A DNA stretch of 64,000 nt from contig NZ_CP033580.1 in the NCBI RefSeq assembly GCF_003722315.1, positions 1,053,001 to 1,117,000 on the forward strand, written 5' to 3'. The notes under the pieces were generated by a model. The model did not search any database. It was not told the origin of the DNA and saw only the letters and a list, made by a program, of their open reading frames with translations. Each line of letters opens with the position of its first letter. Position 1 is the stretch's first letter. Below, piece after piece: positions 46,416 to 55,654 of the stretch. The position numbers and the translations under genes were made by a program. This stretch comes from Thermoanaerobacter ethanolicus JW 200 (GTDB lineage: Bacteria > Bacillota > Thermoanaerobacteria > Thermoanaerobacterales > Thermoanaerobacteraceae).

Positions 46416-46434
46416 TTAGATTGGAAGAGGTTTT

Positions 46435-47298
46435 ATGTTTAAGGATAGTTACAAAAATGCGATGATGATTTATGTAGTGCAAATGGTATTGATAGTAATA
46501 CTAGTAAACAACAATTTTATGAAAAGTCTTGATGTATTTCAGCCAAAAAATCAAGAGTTGTTTAGGATTTTCATAGGAATTTTAATTTTTATATTGAATG
46601 GGTTTTCTATTTTTGTGTTAAGAGAGCTGTATGCTAAAAATAAAGAAGAACGTCAATTTTTGATAAATAGTATTAGATTTAAATACATAGAAGAGCAAAA
46701 TCGCATCTATAGGCAAAATCACCATGATATTAAAAATCACTTGATAATTATTTCTGAATTAGTCAAGGAAAAAAGATATAGTGAACTGGAGAATTATTTG
46801 TCTTCATATATGGAAGAAATTGATAAAAATTTAGTGACGATAAACACAGGTGTAAATGAAATTGATATATTGCTTTATTCGAAAATAAGTAATGCTAAGA
46901 GTAAAGATATTGAAGTGGATTTTAAATGTGATACACAAATCCAGTGCAGCAAAAAACACGTGCTTAATTTAGTTTCGGTTTTAGGAAATTTAATAGACAA
47001 TGCAATAGAGGCTTGTGATGAAATGGAAAAAGATAAATACATAATTATAGAGATGAAAGAAGACCCAATAGATTACATATTTCACATAAAGAATAGATAT
47101 AATTTTCAAACAAATGTAAAACCATCCATCTTTTTTGAAGAAGGGTTTTCTACAAAAGAGGGTAGAGGCAGAGGAGAAGGATTGTATATTGTCAGAAATA
47201 TAGTAGAAAAGTATAGCGGTGAAATAGAAGTACAAACCGATGGAGGTTATTTTGACGTTATTGTAGAAATTCCCAAATTTTCTTTGGAGGGTGATTAA
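46435..47298 (+). CDS. AgrC-like sensor histidine kinase (GHKL/SPOB type)
   Basis: 287 residues. Two N-terminal membrane helices (NAMMIYVVQMVLIVILV and FRIFIGILIFILNGFSIFVL), then the dimerisation helix with phospho-His in YRQNHHDIKNHLIIISEL and a GHKL ATPase: N-box LVSVLGNLIDNAIEAC, a G-box in FFEEGFSTKEGRGRGEGLYIVRNIVEKY. The short membrane part is unusual for a peptide receptor (see the five-helix protein upstream). Stop codon overlaps the AgrB start. Confidence 0.9.
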   Translation: MFKDSYKNAMMIYVVQMVLIVILVNNNFMKSLDVFQPKNQELFRIFIGILIFILNGFSIFVLRELYAKNKEERQFLINSIRFKYIEEQNRIYRQNHHDIKNHLIIISELVKEKRYSELENYLSSYMEEIDKNLVTINTGVNEIDILLYSKISNAKSKDIEVDFKCDTQIQCSKKHVLNLVSVLGNLIDNAIEACDEMEKDKYIIIEMKEDPIDYIFHIKNRYNFQTNVKPSIFFEEGFSTKEGRGRGEGLYIVRNIVEKYSGEIEVQTDGGYFDVIVEIPKFSLEGD

Positions 47299-47875
47299 AA
47301 TTAATATCGAAAAGTTAGCTGAGAGGTTAACACAAAGACTGTTTAAAACGCAAAATTTAACGGATATTGAAATGGCAAAAATACAATATGGTATAAGCTT
47401 AATTTTAGGGGTAATAATTGAATTTACTTTAGTTTATGCTATTTCTTTAATATTGGGGTTTGGCTTTTACACTGTAGTAATAATGCTTTCTGCTCTTTTT
47501 TTGAGAATAAATACAGGAGGAGCTCATTGTTCAACCTATAATAGATGTGTAACTTTTACGGCAGTTTATTTCATACCTTTTGCTGCTTTAGCAAAATTTG
47601 TAGATATACATTTTCCTTTAGAATTTAAAGTTTTTACAAGCCTATTGTTATATTTTATAGTTTTAGCGATAGTGAAGGATAATAAATTTTACAGGGTTAT
47701 AATTCTGAGTTTAGTTGGTATAAATATTTTTTTATTTTTCGCCAATTCAATAGTCTATATTAAAATATTGTTTTTAGTATCTATAGGTTTTACACTACAA
47801 GCTGTTATGAGGACTACATTAGGAGAAACTATAGTAAAAATTGCAGATACGTTGTTTAAAAAAGCAGGGATATAA
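47291..47875 (+). CDS. agrB: AgrB-like peptide-processing membrane endopeptidase
   Basis: 194 residues with five or six membrane helices. The catalytic His and Cys, seven residues apart, are in LRINTGGAHCSTYNRCVTFT, equivalent to the His/Cys pair of staphylococcal AgrB. It cuts the C-terminal tail of AgrD and forms the thiolactone ring of the signal peptide. The start is odd: GGAGG (47286-47290) abuts the GTG at 47291, so a downstream non-ATG start is possible. Overlaps the kinase by 8 bp. Confidence 0.9.
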   Translation: MIKINIEKLAERLTQRLFKTQNLTDIEMAKIQYGISLILGVIIEFTLVYAISLILGFGFYTVVIMLSALFLRINTGGAHCSTYNRCVTFTAVYFIPFAALAKFVDIHFPLEFKVFTSLLLYFIVLAIVKDNKFYRVIILSLVGINIFLFFANSIVYIKILFLVSIGFTLQAVMRTTLGETIVKIADTLFKKAGI

Positions 47876-48035
47876 AAAAATTTTTTTATTTTTTTCAGCC
47901 TTTTTATGTAAATCTAAGCAAAGAATATATTTTTATACAAAAAATTAATGGTTTTTAAAGGAATAGATTGTATTTATTACATAAAAAAATGGGATTTTGC
48001 GTAAATATTTGGATATATTTAGGTGAAAAATGCAT

Positions 48036-48100
48036 TTTCGTTCCCAAAAATGACACTTTCGTTCCGAAATCCACACAAAGCGTTTTAAATGTTGTATAAT
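48036..48100 (+). promoter_or_regulatory. LytTR direct repeats and promoter of agrD
   Basis: Two identical 9-mers TTTCGTTCC (48036-48044 and 48057-48065), 12 bp apart, giving 21-bp periodicity, the layout bound by AgrA/LytTR dimers. A perfect TATAAT (48095-48100) follows but the -35 position reads CACACA, so activation by the regulator is probably required. Confidence 0.75.
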
Positions 48101-48129
48101 TAGATAAAGATGAGTGGGAGGTGAAGTGA

Positions 48130-48261
48130 ATGAAAAAAATTAACCCACTATCACTATTAGGAACGCTGCTTACATTTATAGGCACATTGGGACTTGTAAC
48201 TTCTGCTTGCATCGGCTGGTTTTATAAGCCGCAAGTTCCTGATGTTTTGTTGAAAAAGTAA
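48130..48261 (+). CDS. agrD: AgrD-like cyclic-lactone autoinducer precursor
   Basis: 43 residues, below the size usually annotated. An amphipathic N-terminal leader (KINPLSLLGTLLTFIGTLG), then the signal core SACIGWF and a C-terminal tail YKPQVPDVLLKK. Aligning with S. aureus AgrD, whose core CDFIM is followed by DEVEVPKEL, CIGWF is followed by YKPQVPDVL; AgrB should cut after Phe31 and close a five-residue ring between Cys27 and Phe31. GGGAGGTG SD nine bases upstream. Expressed from a promoter with LytTR repeats, hence likely autoinduced. Confidence 0.9.
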   Translation: MKKINPLSLLGTLLTFIGTLGLVTSACIGWFYKPQVPDVLLKK

Positions 48262-48340
48262 TACATCTCAAAGATCTTTTCTACCCTTCCCTCGTGGGTT
48301 TCAACATTTTCCTGAGTTTTTACATAGATTTAAATTGATT

Positions 48341-48370
48341 TTGTGCCGAGTTTTCGGCACTTTTTATTTT
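48341..48370 (+). terminator. Rho-independent terminator after agrD
   Basis: GTGCCGA-GTTT-TCGGCAC (48343-48360) followed by TTTTTATTTT. The region from 48262 to 48340 before it contains no ORF and could be a 3' UTR. Confidence 0.88.
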
Positions 48371-48444
48371 AGTATTTTAAGAAATTATTGGTATAATTTT
48401 TGCTTAAATAATAGAATTGATGAAAGAGATTTAAGGGGATAGTC

Positions 48445-48586
48445 TTGACTTTAAAATAGTAAGAAAGTTATAATAAGCTTTGTAGGGGTATAGGATAGGG
48501 GGGTATATATTGCTAATTTTTTCGATAACATGTTGAAGCAATACTATTTTTTTTGTGATTGAAAAATTTATATAAAACCGTATAAT
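48445..48586 (+). promoter_or_regulatory. Two sigma-A-like promoters before the 48655 gene
   Basis: TTGACT (48445-48450), 18 bp, TATAAT (48469-48474); and TTGAAA (48559-48564), 16 bp, TATAAT (48581-48586). Between them is a G-rich stretch with TAGGGG and TAGGGGGG. Apart from these the 48371-48654 gap shows nothing I can name. Confidence 0.55.
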
Positions 48587-48654
48587 TAATATTGTAAAAC
48601 AATTCAAAAGATTATTGGTTGGTTTTTATATTGCATTTTTAGGGGGTTACTCTG

Positions 48655-49485
48655 TTGAAGGTTTATTCTTTAGTTGGAGAAAGTGGGACGGGTAAAAGCC
48701 ATCATGCTTCTTTTATTGCTGGCAAGTATGGCATTAGGTATATCATTGATGATGGAATTTTAATAAAAGGTAATAACATTATTGCTGGGGTTTCTGCTAA
48801 AAAAGAGGCTACAAAAATTGGAGCGATAAAAAGAGCATTATTTACAGATCCTACGCATGTAGAGGAAGTAAAAAAAGCTATTGAAGAAGCGAAACCGGAT
48901 AAAATCCTTATAATAGGCACTTCTGATAAAATGGTGGATGCTATAGCTGAAAAGTTAGGGCTTCCGCCAGTGAGTGTAAGGATATATATTGAAGATGTAG
49001 TCCCACCTAAACAGATTGAAATAGCCCGTGAAAAACGCTTGTTAGAAGGAAAACATGTTATCCCTGTTCCAACTTTCGAAGTTAAAAAGCAGTTCTCAGG
49101 CTATTTTTTAGACCCTCTCAGGATTTTTAGGAGGAATAACAAAGGGTATTTTGAAAAAACCATTGTAAGGCCTAATTATAGTTATTTAGGTAAATATACC
49201 ATTTCTGAAAGCGTTATAAATTCAATAGTGGCTCATGAACTTATTTTATTTAATGAAGTTTACAAAGTTAATAAAGTTTTGACAGAAAAAAGGCCTGAAG
49301 GTATAATTTTAAAAGTAGACGTTACAATGAGGTATGGGTACAAAATTATCCCTGTATTAAAAGAAGCTATGAAAAATATAAAAAAACAATTGGAGTATAT
49401 GACGGCCATAAATGTCCTGCAAATGGACATTTATGTAAAAAATTTGTATATAGAAAAAACAAATATTAGAGAAAAGGGTGTGTGA
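48655..49485 (+). CDS. P-loop protein with Asp23/Gls24-like C-terminal domain
   Basis: 276 residues. N-terminal P-loop GESGTGKS (residue 8-15) followed by HHASFIAGKYGIRYIIDDGILIKGN and an ATPase-like core through KILIIGTSDKMVDAIAEKL (about residue 1-120); from about residue 180 an Asp23-like region, GKYTISESVINSIVAHELILF... LKVDVTMRYGYKIIPVLKEAMKNIKKQLEYMTAINVLQMDIYVKNLYI. Asp23 family proteins bind at the cell envelope and affect alkaline or wall stress. The fusion suggests a nucleotide-controlled envelope protein; function unproven. TTG start with AGGGGG 8 bp upstream. Confidence 0.75.
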   Translation: MKVYSLVGESGTGKSHHASFIAGKYGIRYIIDDGILIKGNNIIAGVSAKKEATKIGAIKRALFTDPTHVEEVKKAIEEAKPDKILIIGTSDKMVDAIAEKLGLPPVSVRIYIEDVVPPKQIEIAREKRLLEGKHVIPVPTFEVKKQFSGYFLDPLRIFRRNNKGYFEKTIVRPNYSYLGKYTISESVINSIVAHELILFNEVYKVNKVLTEKRPEGIILKVDVTMRYGYKIIPVLKEAMKNIKKQLEYMTAINVLQMDIYVKNLYIEKTNIREKGV

Positions 49486-49486
49486 T

Positions 49487-51719
<2,233 letters not shown>

Positions 51720-51744
51720 AGACAAAAATTATGACTTGTATTAA

Positions 51745-51771
51745 TAAAAAAGCCGGTTTCGGCTTTTTTTT
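51745..51771 (+). terminator. Rho-independent terminator of nfnAB
   Basis: AAAAAAGCCG-GTTT-CGGCTTTTTTT (51746-51771). Confidence 0.92.
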
Positions 51772-51857
51772 GTACAGAAAAAATTATATAATAATAATTA
51801 ACAGGATAGAGAAATATGATAGTTAGTAAGTAAATAAACTCAATGTGGGTGAGGAAG

Positions 51858-52751
51858 ATGAAATATAGTGTGGAAGAAAAGGGGACAAAGGTAATTGTAA
51901 GGGGGATTGAAGATTTTAACCTTAAAGAGACTTTTGAGTGTGGGCAGTGTTTTAGATGGAATGAGGAAGAGGATGGAAGCTATACAGGAGTTGCTTACGA
52001 TAGAGTGATAAACGTGAAATTGGAAGGAGACGTGTTGATAATTGACAATACAGATTTAAATGACTTTTATGACATTTGGTTTGACTATTTTGATTTAGGA
52101 AGAGATTACAAGCAAATAAAAGAAAATCTTTCAAAGGATCCTATATTAAAAGAAGCAATTCAATATGGGCAAGGTATAAGGATTTTGCGCCAAGATACTT
52201 GGGAAACTCTTATTTCATTTATAATCTCTCAAAATAACAGAATACCACAGATAAAGAAAGTAATAGAAAATCTTGCTAGTTCTTTTGGAAATCCAATTGA
52301 GTATAAAGGCAGAGTATATTATACTTTTCCCAAAGCAGAAGAATTAGTTATGTTTGATGTTGAGACGATTGCCCAAACAAAATGTGGCTTTAGAGCGAAA
52401 TATATACTTGATGCTGCTTCCAAAGTTTTTTCCGGAGAAATAGACCTGTTAAAGTTGTTTGAATACAGTACTAATGAGATAAGAGATATTCTTATGAGTA
52501 TAAATGGGGTAGGTCCAAAAGTTGCAGATTGTGTTATTTTGTATTCTATAGGCAGATACGATACTTTTCCTACAGATGTATGGATAAAAAGAATTGTTGA
52601 GTATCTGTATTTAAAAAGAGAAGGGACCCCTTTGGAGATTCAACTGTTTGCAATAGATAAATTTGGAGATTTGTCTGGATTTGCTCAACAGTATTTATTT
52701 TACTATGGCAGGGAGATGGGGAAAAAAATCTTTAACGAAAGGAAGAAATAA
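51858..52751 (+). CDS. ogg: 8-oxoguanine DNA glycosylase/AP lyase (Ogg type)
   Basis: 297 residues. N-terminal Ogg domain with FECGQCFRWNEEEDGSYTGV, then HhH-GPD fold: FIISQNNRIPQIKKVIENL, helix-hairpin-helix LMSINGVGPKVADCVIL with catalytic Lys and the catalytic Asp in YDTFPTDVWIKRIVEYL. Removes 8-oxoG from DNA by base excision. No C-terminal iron-sulfur cluster. ATG 51858 with GGGTGAGGA before it; ATG 51843 would precede the SD. The DUF554 gene starts at the next base after the stop. Confidence 0.93.
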   Translation: MKYSVEEKGTKVIVRGIEDFNLKETFECGQCFRWNEEEDGSYTGVAYDRVINVKLEGDVLIIDNTDLNDFYDIWFDYFDLGRDYKQIKENLSKDPILKEAIQYGQGIRILRQDTWETLISFIISQNNRIPQIKKVIENLASSFGNPIEYKGRVYYTFPKAEELVMFDVETIAQTKCGFRAKYILDAASKVFSGEIDLLKLFEYSTNEIRDILMSINGVGPKVADCVILYSIGRYDTFPTDVWIKRIVEYLYLKREGTPLEIQLFAIDKFGDLSGFAQQYLFYYGREMGKKIFNERKK

Positions 52752-53447
52752 ATGTTAGGAACTGTTGTAAATTCAATTGCAATAATTGTGGGTGGTACTA
52801 TTGGCACTCTTCTCAAAGTAGGAATTCCGGAAAGGTTTAAAAATATAGTCATGCAGGGTGTCGCCTTAAGTGTGATGATAATAGGGATTTCCAGTGGCCT
52901 TCAGTTTAATAATTTGATGGTAGTAATTGTAAGTCTTGTGATAGGCGGTGTTATAGGAGAGGCTTTAGACATTGAAGGGTATCTTAATAAGTTAGGGGAT
53001 GTGTTGCAAAAAAAATTAAGTAAAGATAACAGTTCTACAATAAGTAAAGGATTTGTAACAGCTAGTTTAGTTTATTGCATCGGTGCAATGGCGATTGTTG
53101 GTTCTTTGAAAGATGGACTTTCAGGAGACCATAGTATATTATTTGCTAAATCTGTGCTAGATGGCATTTCCTCAATAATTTTTGCTTCTACTTTTGGAAT
53201 AGGTGTTGTTTTTTCAGCTATTTCGGTATTTTTGTATCAAGGTTCTATTTCATTAGGTGCATCTTTTTTGCAAGGGCTTTTGACAAAACCAGTGATTGAC
53301 GACATGACAGCTGTAGGAGGAGTATTGATATTTGCGATTTCTTTGAATATGTTGGAGATTAAGAATATAAAAGTGGGGAATTTGTTGCCAGCTATTTTTA
53401 TACCTATTTTTTATCAGATTTTACTAAACATGATAAAAGGATTTTAG
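52752..53447 (+). CDS. DUF554-family membrane protein
   Basis: 231 residues with about six or seven helices. Family pattern: MLGTVVNSIAIIVGGTIGTLLKVGIPERFKNIVMQGVALSVMIIG at the N-terminus, YCIGAMAIVGSLKDGLSGDHSILFAKSVLDGISSIIFASTFGIGV in the middle and VGGVLIFAISLNMLEIKNIKVGNLLPAIFI at the end. No established function; sometimes called YdfK. Its start codon directly follows the ogg stop. Confidence 0.9.
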   Translation: MLGTVVNSIAIIVGGTIGTLLKVGIPERFKNIVMQGVALSVMIIGISSGLQFNNLMVVIVSLVIGGVIGEALDIEGYLNKLGDVLQKKLSKDNSSTISKGFVTASLVYCIGAMAIVGSLKDGLSGDHSILFAKSVLDGISSIIFASTFGIGVVFSAISVFLYQGSISLGASFLQGLLTKPVIDDMTAVGGVLIFAISLNMLEIKNIKVGNLLPAIFIPIFYQILLNMIKGF

Positions 53448-53458
53448 GCGGTGTGAAT

Positions 53459-53872
53459 ATGAAGCCAATGAAAAGCATTGATGTGGCAAGAATTGCAATA
53501 AAAATGGCTATGTGTACAAGGGAAGAGGAAGAAATACTAAAAAACAAATATTGGCAACAAGGAGTAAAAGTTGCAGCTGTTGACTATGGTGGAGAATACG
53601 TAAATTCTATATCTAAAATTATTGAAAGAGCGGTAGTAGCGGCTAAAAGAGAAGGAATTATAGAAGACACACACGCTGCAGAAGGAGCTGTAGCAGGAGC
53701 TGCGCATGAAGCTGTCATGCAGGTTATGAATAAGGCTATGGGACTTAATGTTGGAGGGAAAATAGGTATTGCTTATGCGGATGAACACTTATGCGTTTGT
53801 GTGTTTTTTGCAGTAGGTATGCTTAATTTAAACGAAGTGGCAATTGGACTAGGACATAGGTCATTAAAATGA
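53459..53872 (+). CDS. HutP-family RNA-binding protein
   Basis: 137 residues. Matches HutP, the Bacillus histidine- and Mg2+-dependent antiterminator of the hut operon: THAAEGAVAGAAHEAVMQVMNKA and HLCVCVFFAVGMLNLNEVAIGLGHRSL are the conserved parts including metal-ligand histidines. There are no histidine-degradation genes next to it, so the target may be different. ATG 53459 sits about 5 bp after AGGCGGTG. Last gene before a terminator facing the convergent protease. Confidence 0.88.
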   Translation: MKPMKSIDVARIAIKMAMCTREEEEILKNKYWQQGVKVAAVDYGGEYVNSISKIIERAVVAAKREGIIEDTHAAEGAVAGAAHEAVMQVMNKAMGLNVGGKIGIAYADEHLCVCVFFAVGMLNLNEVAIGLGHRSLK

Positions 53873-53896
53873 GGGGGCTAGCCCCTCATGCTTTTT
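53871..53896. terminator. Terminator between hutP-like and protease genes
   Basis: ATGAGGGG-CT-AGCCCCTCAT-type stem (53870-53890) followed by GCTTTTTTT; overlaps the protease stop region. Bidirectional use is possible. Confidence 0.8.
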
Positions 53897-55124
53897 TTAA
53901 AGCTTCTTCTATATTTATCATTCCACTTCCTTGTGTCCATAATCCTGCATCGTCAATTTTTACTGCTGTCGATTTTAAAATATTTTTTATTTGTACATTA
54001 GTCAAATTAGGATTTTTTTCAAGGAGTAGTGCTGCTGCACCTGCTACGATTGGAGTTGCCATAGAAGTTCCTGTAGCGCTTCTGTAGGCCTTATTTATCA
54101 TTATTTCATCTGCTCCAAAAGGTACATTTCCTGAAGCAGTTGAGATTATTTTTACTCCTGGAGCTACTACGTCTGGTTTGTATAGATAAGGTGAGCCTCT
54201 TCCAGAAAATTGAGCTATTTCATCATCGCTTATATCAGAAGTTCTTTTGTCATCCACTGCTCCCACTGTTATTGCATTTTTACTGGTACCCGGAGAAGTT
54301 ATTGTATTGTAATTAGGTCCGGAATTTCCTGCTGCAACAGTTACTATTAATCCATTTCTCCAAAGAGTATCTACTCCTCTTACCAAAGGATCTAAGAAAG
54401 TAGGGAGAGAGGGCGTTTCTCCTATTGATAGGGAAACTATTCGTATATTGTATTTGTCTTTATTGTCTAAAACCCATTGCATCCCCGCTAATATGTCAGA
54501 GGACAAGCCTCTACCATAAGCATCTAATACTTTTACTGCTACTATATTAGCTTCAGGGGCTACTCCTTTGTATTTTCCATTAGAAGTGTATCCATTTCCT
54601 GCTGCATCTCCAGCTACGTGAGTGCCGTGGCCGTTGTCGTCATAAGGCTGTTTTTTTCCGTTTACTACATCGTGAAATGCCACTATGCGATTTTTTGGTT
54701 TGGTAAAATCAGGATGAGGATATATTCCTGTATCTAAAAAGGCAATTGTTACTCCTTTTCCTGTATAGCCTAAATCGTTGACTTTTCGAGAGGCAATTTC
54801 TTGTGTAGCGATGTTAAGCTGAAGCTTCACAGTTGAATCTTCTGCTATGAAATGAACTCCTTTTAGTGCTGCAAAATTTTTTAATTTGTCACAGGGCAAA
54901 TTCACTGACCAAGCTTTTATAATCGGCAGTTCAAATTTTATGCTGCCACCTAATTTTTCAACTCTTTTTTTTAAGACCTCATAAGGAAGGTGGGAATATA
55001 AAATCACTGGAACACATTCGCTTCTCAAGTACATAGCTTTATATAAAAGTCTTTTGTCAATTTTGTTTGTTACATAAATTTCTTTTGCGATTTTTGAAAA
55101 AGCAAATATAGGAATTAAATTCAT
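53886..55124 (-). CDS. Leaderless subtilisin-like serine protease (S8)
   Basis: 412 residues. Catalytic triad by motif: Asp131 in IAFLDTGIYPHPDF, His166 in DDNGHGTHVAGDAAG, Ser354 in ATGTSMATPIVAGAAALL; oxyanion Asn in VTVAAGNSGPN. An N-terminal I9-like propeptide region (about residue 1-100, LKKRVEKLGGSIKFELPIIKAWSVNLP) precedes the catalytic domain. There is no convincing signal peptide (start MNLIPIFAFSKIAKEIY), so it is probably intracellular or exported by another route. ATG 55124 with AAAGGAGG upstream. Divergent from the small-protein cluster. Confidence 0.92.
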   Translation of the reverse strand: MNLIPIFAFSKIAKEIYVTNKIDKRLLYKAMYLRSECVPVILYSHLPYEVLKKRVEKLGGSIKFELPIIKAWSVNLPCDKLKNFAALKGVHFIAEDSTVKLQLNIATQEIASRKVNDLGYTGKGVTIAFLDTGIYPHPDFTKPKNRIVAFHDVVNGKKQPYDDNGHGTHVAGDAAGNGYTSNGKYKGVAPEANIVAVKVLDAYGRGLSSDILAGMQWVLDNKDKYNIRIVSLSIGETPSLPTFLDPLVRGVDTLWRNGLIVTVAAGNSGPNYNTITSPGTSKNAITVGAVDDKRTSDISDDEIAQFSGRGSPYLYKPDVVAPGVKIISTASGNVPFGADEIMINKAYRSATGTSMATPIVAGAAALLLEKNPNLTNVQIKNILKSTAVKIDDAGLWTQGSGMINIEEALKKA

Positions 55125-55285
55125 TAGCTTACCTCCTTTCATGCTATTAACACAATATGTGAAATATAAAAATTTGTTAGTGGAAATTTAAAAAGTGTCA
55201 CCATATGAAGTTATGTCATATTATGTAGTAGGTCTGAAAAGACCTCCATATAAAAAGGTTGAAGCTTGAAAGGAGGAAAATATTT

Positions 55286-55396
55286 ATGCCAGTAGATAAA
55301 AGCGGAGCAGGATTTGGGTGGTTTTGGATTATAATCATAATACTTTTAATCCTCTTGTTTGTTCCAGGTTTCATTGTTGAAGAACCAAAGGCTTGA
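55286..55396 (+). CDS. YjcZ-like 36-residue hydrophobic protein, copy 1
   Basis: 36 residues: charged head MPVDKSGAGF, one membrane segment GWFWIIIIILLILLFVPG, tail FIVEEPKA. Resembles the YjcZ/small sporulation protein group. AAAGGAGG SD with 8-base spacing confirms that it is translated. A close relative stands at 60081. Too short for ordinary gene callers. Confidence 0.75.
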   Translation: MPVDKSGAGFGWFWIIIIILLILLFVPGFIVEEPKA

Positions 55397-55430
55397 TTAG
55401 GTGTTAAAAATTGCTTAAAGGGGGATCAAT

Positions 55431-55616
55431 ATGGCAGGAACAAGTTCAGTTTTTGGCGAAAGCAATTTGTTGTTTTTCTTCTTGATACTTGTATTAGCGC
55501 TTGGTGGAGGCTGGCTTAATGTAACATGGTCTTTAGAGACATTGCTGTTCTTTTTCATACTCCTTGTAATAATAATGGATGGCGGATTAGGCTGGTTTTT
55601 CAATGAACTCAAGTAA
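55431..55616 (+). CDS. Small membrane protein with repeated LLFFF-I-L motif, copy 1
   Basis: 61 residues with two hydrophobic segments that are repeats of one another: SNLLFFFLILVLALGGGW and ETLLFFFILLVIIMDGGLGW. Paralogue of the 64-residue protein at 57600, whose segments are DTLLFFFVILTLLLD and ESLLFFFLILVILQE. AAAGGGGGATCA SD. I do not know a function; such LLFFF proteins resemble small spore-associated proteins of Clostridia. Its terminator (55624-55653) is the insertion site of the group II intron. Confidence 0.7.
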   Translation: MAGTSSVFGESNLLFFFLILVLALGGGWLNVTWSLETLLFFFILLVIIMDGGLGWFFNELK

Positions 55617-55623
55617 TTTTAAA

Positions 55624-55653
55624 GGGCTCTATCCTGCGATAGAGCCCTGTTTA
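55624..55653 (+). terminator. Terminator serving as group II intron target
   Basis: GGGCTCTAT-CCTGCG-ATAGAGCCC (55624-55647) followed by TGTTTAC; the intron begins at 55655, interrupting the expected T-run. Confidence 0.88.
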
Positions 55654-55654
55654 C

